NCBI GenBank assembly: GCA_029204045.2
Contig: JAQNDB010000228.1
Location: 46,207-110,206, forward strand
Direction of reading: 5' to 3'
DNA length: 64,000 nt
Source of the DNA: Tillandsia leiboldiana
Lineage: Eukaryota; Streptophyta; Magnoliopsida; Poales; Bromeliaceae
The translations under genes were made by a program, and so were the position numbers. The notes under the pieces were generated by a model, which did no database searches, was not told the origin of the DNA, and was given only the letters and a program-made list of their open reading frames with translations. Shown here piece by piece: positions 10,269 through 18,562 of the stretch (position 1 is the stretch's first letter; each line of letters opens with the position of its first letter).

Positions 10269-10578
10269 TGTTACGGCATTTTGTGTTGGCACATTTCGTG
10301 AGTTTGAGTCGGAGTCTTAAAGGGAACAAATTGTCAAATCGGCTTTCGAAGACTCATTGAAGATTCAACATGAGCTCAAGATAACACTCAGGTATGGTTA
10401 ATTAAACCATGGTGATTTAAGTTCATTTATAACCATTGGAATCAAGAACTTAGTGAAAATCGGTTTAGACTTGGTTTTAGGAACTTGGATTTAACTTACA
10501 ATCTATTTTAAGTTTGGTTTCCGGTACTTGGTTTGATTTGGATAAAGCTTATCTTGGAAAAATCAGTTTTTACATTAC

Positions 10579-10732
10579 GTACCGGAACCACACTTGAAGT
10601 TCCTCTAACCCGACACAGAATTTTCTGTAAATTGCACTGCGTACCGGAACACCGACTCGCGTACCGGAACACAATAGAAAAATCTGTGGTTTGCACCATT
10701 GCGTACCGGAACGTGATATTTGGTACCGGTAC
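10579..10732 (+). promoter_or_regulatory. U3 array of GTACCGG[AT]AC palindromes, element C 5' LTR
   Basis: Five sites: GTACCGGAAC four times and the perfect palindrome GTACCGGTAC once. The last four form two pairs, each with 20-bp start-to-start spacing. The array lies about 60-210 bp upstream of TATA, the same position as GATCCGGATC in B. The 3' LTR array is at about 17590-17750. Confidence 0.75.
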
Positions 10733-11039
10733 ACAATGCCCCATCGGGATAAATTTCCTAAACCGACTTTTATCTTTTTCCAAGGGTTATAAATAGATAC
10801 TTAGGGTTTCTAAACGAGGGTGACCAATACGAATCAATTCAGAAACACTCGTAGAGCAACCCTAGAGGCTGGTTTTTACCGTTCTTCTCTTTCGCCTCTA
10901 TTAGGTCAATTCGACGGTTCTTCCATGATCTATCTTTCGTCGAATTGATCTAGTCTTTGCTTAGAGATTTCTTCTACGGTTCCTTCATGATAATCTAAGC
11001 AAAGGATCACCATCGAAGCCTATATTCTATATCGGCTAT

Positions 11040-11146
11040 TTGCGTCGTGGATTCGGCGTGACATCGTGGATTCGATGTGTTGAAGGCGTTTCGTGGATTC
11101 GAAACGTGTGCTCGTGGATTCGAGTGGCGTTCGTGGATTCGAACGT
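11040..11146 (+). ncRNA. TGGATT-loop hairpin array, element C 5' LTR leader
   Basis: Five stem-loops in 107 bp, each with loop TGGATT closed by CG/CG: 11040-11061, 11061-11078, 11086-11107, 11109-11126 and 11127-11146. Flanks differ (TTGCGT/GCGTGA, ACAT/ATGT, GCGTTT/AAACGT, TGCT/AGTG, GCGTT/AACGT) yet keep pairing, with G-U wobbles in the sense strand. A sixth TGGATT loop has other closing pairs, CTCC-TGGATT-GGAG at 11375-11388. The array sits about 250 nt after TATA, in transcribed leader. Confidence 0.72.
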
Positions 11147-11171
11147 GTGCAGTGGACGTGCAATCGGTGGA

Positions 11172-11359
11172 GCGCGAGGTCCAAAGAAATTGAAGGAGGG
11201 GTTGACACCTTGTTATTCTTCTTTTCTTAGAGGATTGTTATTGCGTGGACATCCAACCGTTCAGAGCAAGGTCCGAAGAAGCTGAAGGAGGGGTTGAGTC
11301 CGTGGAGTCGGTAATCACCTTGTTATTCTTCTATTCTTAGTGGATTGTTATTGCGTGTT
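11172..11359 (+). repeat. Direct duplication in the element C leader
   Basis: A unit running from GCG[CA]AGGTCC[GA]AAGAA to GGATTGTTATTGCGTG occurs at 11172-11251 and again at 11264-11359. B and F have the same arrangement. Confidence 0.7.
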
Positions 11360-11541
11360 GGTCCCGTGGTTTTTCTCCTGGATTGGAGTTTCCACGTATA
11401 TCTCGGTGTGCTATTTTTATTTTCCGCATTGTTTTTATTTTGCACTGAGATTGAGTTTTTTAAGTATTACACCTATTCACCCCCCCCTCTAGTTGTTTGA
11501 TAGTACCTATTTAGATCCTTTGGGATTAATAACCCTACAAG

Positions 11542-11552
11542 TGGTATCAGAG
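11542..11552 (+). other. Element C primer binding site
   Basis: TGGTATCAGAG two bases after the LTR end; initiator tRNA-Met type. Confidence 0.88.
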
Positions 11553-11576
11553 CGGGTTTTAGGTTTATCTATCATG

Positions 11577-13529
11577 ATGGGTGAAAGTGGTATTATTTAT
11601 AGACCTCCTCTTTTTGATGGGACTAATTATGCTTATTGGAAAGTGCGGATGAGAGCTTTTCTCATCTCAATTGATGAGCGTGTTTGGCAAACCGTGGAAC
11701 ACGGTTGGGTGCATCCTGTTGAGGAAGTAGGAAATTCTACTACCCCAAAACCTCGCTCTAGATGGTCCAAAGAGGAATTTGAAAGATCTTCTTACAATGG
11801 GAAAGGTATGAACGCTTTATTTAATTCTCTTTCCTTGACTGAGTTCACAAGAATTTCCGCGTGTGAAACCGTGAAGGAAATTTGGGATATTCTCAAAATT
11901 ACACATGAGGGTACTAATCTTGTAAAAATTCAAAAGCTCCAGATGCTTACAAGTCAATTTGACTCTATTCATATGGAAGAGCATGAATTGTTTACAGATT
12001 ATTACACTAGACTTCAAGATGTAATAAATACATGTGCTAATTTAGGAGAAAAGATCCCGGAGTCGAAAATAGTAAGAAAGATACTTCGGACTCTTCCGGA
12101 ACGGTTTAGGGCAAAGGTTACCGCCATTGAAACCGTTAGTCATCCGGATGAGATGAGTGTAGAGGAATTAGTAGGTGCTTTGCAAACTTATGAATTGACT
12201 TTTCCTACTAATCAAGTTTCTTCCAAGTCTTCTTCTAAGCTTACAGGTATTGCATTCAAATCCACAAAGGAAGAAGATAGCGAATCAAGTTCCGACGATG
12301 AAATCTCTTTTGCCGATTTTGAAGAACAATTGGCGCGGATCACAAAGAAATTTCGTCGGAAATTTTGGAAGAATCGAACCGATGGATCTTCATCCACGAA
12401 ACCATCTAAAGGGTCATCGGGTTCTAAATCCTCTAACCTCAAATTCCTTGCAAAACCTTCTAAGGAAAAAGATGAATTCGAAGGGGAAATCCGATGTTAT
12501 AGATGCAAAGGCTACGGCCATATTTCAACGGATTGTCCTACTCCGAAATTATATAAATAGAAGGCTTTGCAAGTGAAAACTTGGGACGATTCTACTTCTA
12601 ATGAATCGACCTCAAGTAAAGAAGAAAAAATCGTTGCTTCTCATGCCTCTCATTTTCCCTCTTCTAATAATTGTTTATCATCATTAGTCACTGACTCTAC
12701 TCCTTTGATTGTGTATGAAACATCAACAACCGGCGGAGAGTCATCAAGTGAGGGGGAGTCGGACGAAGAAGAACTCGTTGAGGCATATCAACAACTTCTT
12801 ACGGAATCAAAGAAGATGGCCAAACATATTAAGAAGTTGATGAAGCAACGACTTGAAGGTCAAGACGAGAATCAAGCTTTAAAGATAAAACTTCAAGATC
12901 TCGAGGAGGAACAAGGACGTTTATTGGATAACAATAAAATCCTCCAAGAAAAGCTAAACCAATCGGAGACAAACGCTAAATCATCTATGGACAAGATTGG
13001 TTTTCTAGAAAAACAGTTTGAGGAGATTCATGTCACCAACCAAGTATTGACCAAGCAAGTTCATGAACTCAAATCCGACATACAAAGGTTTTCAACTGTT
13101 TCCAAGAAATTTGATTGTATATCCGGATTAGGTCAAGCAAGCAAGGTTGGTTTGAGATTTAAAAAGGATCAAACTGTGCATGCTTCAAGTTCCACACTCA
13201 AATTGAAAGGAAGAACGTGTCACTTATGTGAACTTGAAGGTCATTTGGTGAAGAATTGCCCGAAAAAGAGAAAGAAGAGTTCTTCGGCAACTTCATCTAC
13301 GGAGCGAACTCAACGGAATCAAAAGACACATCAAGTCAAAGGAGTTCACTCAACCCACCAAAGGTCCGAGCCACAACATCAATCATACAAGTGGATCACT
13401 ACGAGGCAAAGACCTAAGGTGGACCAACAGTCAAAGCGGACAACCCCCGGCCACAACGAATCAAGACAACCCAGAATCCAGCGATTTTGGATTCGGAAAG
13501 GTGATATCTTTCCTTGTCTTAAGTTCTAA
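11577..13529 (+). pseudogene. gag: Gag of element C, one in-frame amber codon
   Basis: 651-codon frame starting at the second of two adjacent ATGs (11574, 11577), collinear with Gag of B. Capsid region, knuckle 1 CYRCKGYGHISTDC (about 12495-12536), coiled coil and knuckle 2 CHLCELEGHLVKNC (about 13219-13260), then a basic tail ending CLKF. A single TAG at 12558-12560 lies just after knuckle 1, where B and the second copy have AAG. The frame is otherwise open to 13529. The short product would keep capsid and one knuckle but lose the coiled coil and second knuckle. Real mutation, allelic variant or sequencing error are all possible. I see no known readthrough context after the TAG. Confidence 0.85.
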
Positions 13530-14560
13530 ATAGCTTATGACTGTATGTAATGATTTGATTGGTTTTCCTTTCATATTTTTCTGAATCTCTGCATTACATG
13601 TTTTCAATGCTCTTCGTTTTTATACTTTGTTTTTGAACAAAAGGGTTTTTACTGAACAAGTGCATTGAATAAAAAGGGCTTCACGTTTATTCACTCCAAA
13701 TTAATTTTATATGGATTATCAACTTTACTTCATAATCATAATCTTGAAGATACTTCATTATAGGAGTTTTTGATATTATAAGCATCAAATTTTAGAAATC
13801 ATGTGTGATCTTCAGATGCTTAATCTATCTCGGTTGTGTGAGTTCTTTGTGATAAAGAGACAACCGATTGACTAAAATTTGGGATTTAATTCTTTCACGT
13901 AAGAGATTGCCTTCTTACAAGGGTAAATAATTGAATTATGAAAGATGTGGAAAGAGTTACATCCGAAAGGAGTGTGAAAACTACCACCACATGCTGGAAA
14001 GAGCTGCCACCCCGGTCGTCCGGTTTGTGTGTGAAGCTACCACATGTTATGGATGCTTGATAGTATTTTATGAGAAAATCTTTAGTTGAAGCATTTGGAG
14101 ATTTATATGCAAAACTCTTATATTTTGAACAATCTCCTGGTTGGTATAAGGTGGGATAGTTGAAAGATGCTCAAAGAGCCACCCTTAGGTATGTTAGTGA
14201 TTATCTCAATTTGAAAGGGTAGAATTCAAGATTGATGTCGTTTGGAAATCTCCGTATGTCATCTTTGTAAATCCGTTACATCTTGATAGACTTTGGATCT
14301 CAAGATTATTTTTGATGACTTGTGTTTGATGAATATAACATGAAAAACGGTTTATAATGTTTTACCTTTATTTTTCATGATTTTGGAGCAAATCTTTTTA
14401 ATTTTGTGAAATTAATTAGATTGAATGACATCTATGTGAATTCACTGTTTAAAGCACTTAAATTGATTTCTTGATGGAATACAAATCGGTATTTGAAAAG
14501 TTTCTATAATTTGGATTTGTCTCAAGAAATTTTTTGCTTTTTGGCTCTGTTTTCCGGTAC
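13530..14560 (+). other. Element C spacer between gag and internal promoter
   Basis: No gene. AT-rich, with blocks conserved in B, E and F, notably around 13975-14190: ACTACCACCACATG, the hairpin, GAAGCTACCACATG, GGTTGGTATAAGGTGGG and GATGCTCAAAGAGCCACCC. These survive in E although surrounding sequence has diverged, which suggests constraint on RNA or DNA signals. Confidence 0.65.
14012..14023 (+). ncRNA. Conserved CCGG-TCGT-CCGG hairpin, element C
   Basis: Stem CCGG/CCGG with loop TCGT, between two [CT]ACCACATG-like repeats. In E the stem is CTCGG/CCGAG: the fourth pair changes from C-G to T-A with the loop unchanged. Confidence 0.55.
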
Positions 14561-14912
14561 CTGCTTTTTAGTACCTGAAAATCCAATCCGGATTAGAAAA
14601 TCCAATCCGGATCCCGAATGTGAAGTTTTCTGGTTTTTCACTTGCGTACCGGTACTACACTTTTAGTACCGGAACTACATTGCGGATCCGGATCCCCCTG
14701 CATGTCAATCCGGATCCCGAACGATGGCTTTTCGGCTTTTACACTGTGTACCGGTACGCGGCTTCTGGTACCGGTACGCGATCTGGGATTCCTTATATTC
14801 CGAGACTACAATGTTTTATTTCATCTCTCCCACTTCAAAACCCTCCCTCTCTCTCTCTAAAACATCTCTAAGGGGTTTCTCATCAAGATCAAGTGATTTG
14901 TTGCTTTGATTT
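14561..14912 (+). promoter_or_regulatory. Internal promoter and first noncoding exon of the ORF2 unit, element C
   Basis: 14561-14777 holds palindromes of three kinds: AATCCGGAT[TC], GATCCGGATC and GTACCGG[TA]AC. They are again in pairs at 19-22 bp. A weak TATA-like CCTTATATTCC follows (about 14790), then a CT-rich leader with TCTCTCTCTCT and AAAACATCTC. The leader ends at a consensus splice donor (TTG/GTAAGT at 14913). E has the equivalent with a clear TTTATAAAG box. The arrangement mimics the LTR U3 and suggests a separate RNA polymerase II transcript. Confidence 0.6.
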
Positions 14913-15277
14913 GTAAGTTTCTTCATTAATCTTGCTTACTTTTGTTTCAAAACCCTAGTTTTTAGGTTTTGATGTTTTATTTTGGGATTTTTGAGTTGAT
15001 CCTTACTCTAAATGAAATCTCTTGCTTAAATCACTCTTAATTCATGTTTAGAACATATATGGTTGCTTTCTATCTAATTAGATTCATGTTTCCATGCTTA
15101 TTTGATTGAATCTAACTTTTTCATATGTTCTTAGCATAAAAGAAATTGAGAATTAGGGCTTTTAATGTAAATGATTTTTAAATGATGAAACATCAATTGT
15201 GACTTGTTTAGAATGTTTCTTGGACATGTTTAAGCCTTCCCATACGATCAAATCATAGTGCATTGTGTTCTTTGTAG
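14913..15277 (+). other. Predicted leader intron upstream of ORF2, element C
   Basis: 365 bp from GTAAGTTTC to TTGTTC-like pyrimidine-rich TTCTTTGTAG. AT-rich like plant introns; the next exon begins GAAATAGCATTTTC and contains the ORF2 start. E has a predicted intron of 385 bp at the same place. Splicing is not demonstrated. Confidence 0.6.
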
Positions 15278-15316
15278 GAAATAGCATTTTCATGGCTTCT
15301 TGCACTAGTGGTTTTG

Positions 15317-16648
15317 ATGGCCACTGGAAGTGGACGTGGTCGCGGTTCTGGAAAGAAAAAGGCTACCAAACGATCACGCTACGAGGATTCAACTAGCTCA
15401 GAATCTGAACATTCCTCAGAATATGAAGAGGAATCAGTTCAAGGAAAGGGGAAAGCACCTTTGGCTTCAAGGAAAAAGAAGGGTGCGGATTCTCCTTCGC
15501 GTAGAAGTACCGGTGGACCGGTAATACGCGAGCGCTCTCAACGGAGATCAAATGTTGATGAAAGTGAACCGCATGTGAGTGCAAAACGCCGTGCCAGATT
15601 TGCGAACCGCACATGCATTGGAGAGCGACACGTGAACTTTAACGAGCTATGTCGTGAGGTGCCAGACTTTGCAAGGCTTTTGGAACGAAGCCATATTCGG
15701 CCACTTGGCAGAGTTAAACCTAAGATGGGCTTTTGTGTGGAGATCATCAGGGAGTTCTACATGCGAGGTAACATACTTCAAAAAGACCATGAAACCGGAG
15801 CTTTCGTCTTTGAAACAACAGTTAGAGACGTCAAGTTTGACATTACTCCAGCAGTAATTGGTGCAAACCTTGGATTAACTGTTGACACTTCTGGTCTTTA
15901 TTACACTGAGGGTAATTTCCAACATGATACCCATTGGGATATGGTTGTGGACTCTATTTGCAAGACAGGGACGCGCACGAACAGATCATATGTTGAATCA
16001 AAGGACCTAAAACCAGAGTATCATATTTTGTCCTTAATTGTATGCTACAACCTATTGCCCACACTGGGGACCAAAAGGATTCGATGGGATCGATTGTTAC
16101 TTCTCTTTGTCCTCGGTCACCCGGAAAGTGCAAATGGAATTAACACAAACATTCCATTTCTCATTTGGCAGCAAATGGTACATGTCATTGAAGGATCAAG
16201 GCAACGCGACCTTCTACCGTATCCAATCTTGATTACTAGTATTCTGGAAGATCACGGAGTTGACATTTCTTGTGCCAAATTTGATTATGGCTTGGGGGCA
16301 ATTGATGGAATCACTTTAGCCAAGTCAATCAGCACTTTGAAGACATTTGGGCATACAAAAGCCGATGCAAGTGAAGCGACAGTGAGTGCACCACCTCGTC
16401 AAGAATCTCCTGAACCAGATGAGGTCATAACTCTTCAAACCTTGCATCGGGATGTTCGTTCCTTAAAGCAAAGGATGGAGCAAAGGATGGAGCAAGGCTT
16501 CAAGAAACTTGAGGATGGTTTAAAGAAAATCTTCGATATCCTTGGGTGCAAACATGATGATGTGGTCACTGGAGCAACTGCACCGAGTACATCGCATGGA
16601 CCAACATCACATGATGATGATGATGATGATTCAAATGAGGATGAGTGA
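15317..16648 (+). CDS. ORF2: putative plant transposon protein domain (Transposase_32-like)
   Basis: 443 codons from ATG 15317 (MATGSGRGRGSGKKK) to TGA. The N-terminal 90 residues are basic and Ser-rich, with possible nuclear-localisation clusters (KKKATKRSR, SRKKKG). The central domain (about 95-340) has CIGERHVNF, a GFCVEIIREFY block, TPAVIGANLGL, LKPEYHILSLIVCYNLLP, RIRWDRLLLLFVLG and LLPYPILITSILEDHGV. That order matches the family annotated in plants as putative plant transposon protein. A coiled coil with two QRME repeats follows, then LKKIFDILGC and an acidic Asp/Glu tail. An alternative upstream ATG (15294) is in another frame. Biochemical role unknown; no catalytic motif is recognised. 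The E homologue is at 55231-56631. Confidence 0.75.
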   Translation: MATGSGRGRGSGKKKATKRSRYEDSTSSESEHSSEYEEESVQGKGKAPLASRKKKGADSPSRRSTGGPVIRERSQRRSNVDESEPHVSAKRRARFANRTCIGERHVNFNELCREVPDFARLLERSHIRPLGRVKPKMGFCVEIIREFYMRGNILQKDHETGAFVFETTVRDVKFDITPAVIGANLGLTVDTSGLYYTEGNFQHDTHWDMVVDSICKTGTRTNRSYVESKDLKPEYHILSLIVCYNLLPTLGTKRIRWDRLLLLFVLGHPESANGINTNIPFLIWQQMVHVIEGSRQRDLLPYPILITSILEDHGVDISCAKFDYGLGAIDGITLAKSISTLKTFGHTKADASEATVSAPPRQESPEPDEVITLQTLHRDVRSLKQRMEQRMEQGFKKLEDGLKKIFDILGCKHDDVVTGATAPSTSHGPTSHDDDDDDSNEDE

Positions 16649-17284
16649 TCTCTTTTCCTTCTTGTTTTTGGTTTTCAGTTTCCTTTCACGTTGTGATGAA
16701 CAAGAACTCTAATCGTCTTGTAACTAAGAAATTATCCTCCTAGTATTTTTACTTTTTGTTTATATTAACTGTTTGACAATTTGTGACAAAAAGGGGGAGA
16801 ACGGAAATAACGGAAATGATGGACATATCATAAAAAGGGGGAGACAGAAAATAATGATTGCATCACAAAGGGGGAGAATATAGATGCTCAAGACAGGGGG
16901 AGAACATGGATGCTCTTGGATGCTCAAGATAGGGGGAGATAAAGAACAGATTGAAAGAGCCACAAAACAAAAGCTGGAAAAACAAAAGAACCAAATGGAA
17001 GACGAATCAAATGTAGGATTTTAACTTCTAACGACTAACGTTTGATTTTGTTTGGAGTTTTGTTTTGCAGGAATTACATCACTTTAAGACTCCAAGTCCT
17101 AAGTCATAGAGTATGTTCTAGGACCGTTTGGTTCAAATGTATTTTGTATTTATTGGATCTTTCACGCAAAGAAAATCAATATTTTGGTGATAACATTGAG
17201 TTTCGTCTTTTTGGTTTAAGATGAGTGACTTGAGCGACTTTATGTATTTTTGGGTTTTGTCACGAAATTGCCAAAGGGGGAGAT
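16649..17284 (+). other. Element C multiple polypurine-tract region
   Basis: No gene. Five GGGGGAGA tracts (AAAAAGGGGGAGA twice, CACAAAGGGGGAGA, ACAGGGGGAGA, ATAGGGGGAGA) lie between about 16790 and 16940. The primary tract AAAGGGGGAGAT abuts the 3' LTR (17273-17284). Repeated tracts of this kind are known from Sireviruses. Confidence 0.85.
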
Positions 17285-18562
17285 TGTTACGGCATTTTGT
17301 GTTGGCACATTTCGTGAGTTTGAGTCGGAGTCTTAAAGGGAACAAATTGTCAAATCGGCTTTCGAAGACTCATTGAAGATTCAACATGAGCTCAAGATAA
17401 CACTCAGGTATGGTTAATTAAACCATGGTGATTTAAGTTCATTTATAACCATTGGAATCAGGAACTTAGTGAAAATCGGTTTAGACTTGGTTTTAGGAAC
17501 TTGGATTTAACTTACAATCTATTTAAGTTTGGTTTCCGGTACTTGGTTTGATTTGGATAAAGCTTATCTTGGAAAAAATCAGTTTTTACATTACGTACCG
17601 GAACCACACTTGAAGTTCCTCTAACCCGACACAGAATTTTCTGTAAATTGCACTGCGTACCGGAACACGGACTCGCGTACCGGAACACAATAGAAAAATC
17701 TGTGGTTTGCACCATTGCGTACCGGAACGTGATATTTGGTACCGGTACACAATGCCCCATCGGGATAAATTTCCTAAACCGACTTTTAATCTTTTTCCAA
17801 GGGTTATAAATAGATACTTAGGGTTTCTAAATGAGGGTGACCATACGAATCAATTCAGAAACACTCGTAGAGCAACCCTAGAGGCTGGTTTTACCGTTCT
17901 TCTCTTCGCCTCTATTAGGTCAATTCGACGGTTCTTCCATGATCTATCTTTCGTCGAATTGATCTAGTCTTTGCTTAGAGATTTCTTCTACGGTTCCTTC
18001 ATGATAATCTAAGCAAAGGATCACCATCGAAGCCTATATTCTATATCGGCTATTTGCGTCGTGGATTCGGCGTGACATCGTGGATTCGATGTGTTGAAGG
18101 CGTTTCGTGGATTCGAAACGTGTGCTCGTGGATTCGAGTGGCGTTCGTGGATTCGAACGTGTGCAGTGGACGTGCAATCGGTGGAGCGCGAGGTCCGAAG
18201 AAATTGAAGGAGGGGTTGACACCTTGTTATTCTTCTTTTCTTAGAGGATTGTTATTGCGTGGACATCCAACCGTTCAGCGCAAGGGTCCGAAGAAGCTGA
18301 AGGAGGGGTTGAGTCCGTGGAGTCGGTAATCACCTTGTTATTCCTTCTATTCTTAGTGGATTGTTATTGCGTGTTGGTCCCGTGGTTTTTCTCCTGGATT
18401 GGAGTTTCCACGTATATCTCGGTGTGCGATTTTTATTTTCCGCATTGTTTTATTTTGCACTGAGATTGAGTTTTTAAGTATACACCTATTCACCCCCCCC
18501 CCCCCCCCCCTCTAGTTGTTTGATAGTACCTATTTAGATCCTTTGGGATTAATAACCCTACA
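17285..18562 (+). repeat. Element C 3' LTR
   Basis: 1278 bp, near-identical to 10269-11539; differences include ATCAGGAAC for ATCAAGAAC and ACACGGAC for ACACCGAC. An 18-C tract (18493-18510) replaces 8 C in the 5' LTR. Hairpin array at about 18053-18160. Confidence 0.93.

Larger units (their letters stand above)
10269..11539 (+). repeat. Element C 5' LTR
   Basis: From TGTTACGGCA to ATAACCCTACA. U3 palindromes at 10579-10732, TATA box GTTATAAATAG at about 10785-10796, hairpin array at 11040-11146. An 8-C tract lies near 11480-11487. Confidence 0.93.
10269..18562 (+). mobile_element. Element C: non-autonomous Sirevirus-like LTR retrotransposon with ORF2
   Basis: Complete 8.3-kb insertion with exact AGCTC target duplication (10264-10268 and 18563-18567). 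LTRs of 1271 and 1278 bp with few differences imply recent insertion. Order: 5' LTR, primer site, gag, noncoding spacer with conserved hairpin, internal promoter, leader intron, ORF2, polypurine array, 3' LTR. There is no protease, integrase, reverse transcriptase or RNase H. Gag is closely related to that of B, but the LTRs are more diverged and carry a different palindrome (GTACCGG[TA]AC). A second version of the element lies at 25788-34052. Confidence 0.93.

Noticed and set aside
11040..11146. CRISPR-like array
   Set aside because: Plant sequence; the 'repeats' are short hairpins with covarying stems and no unique spacers of even size.
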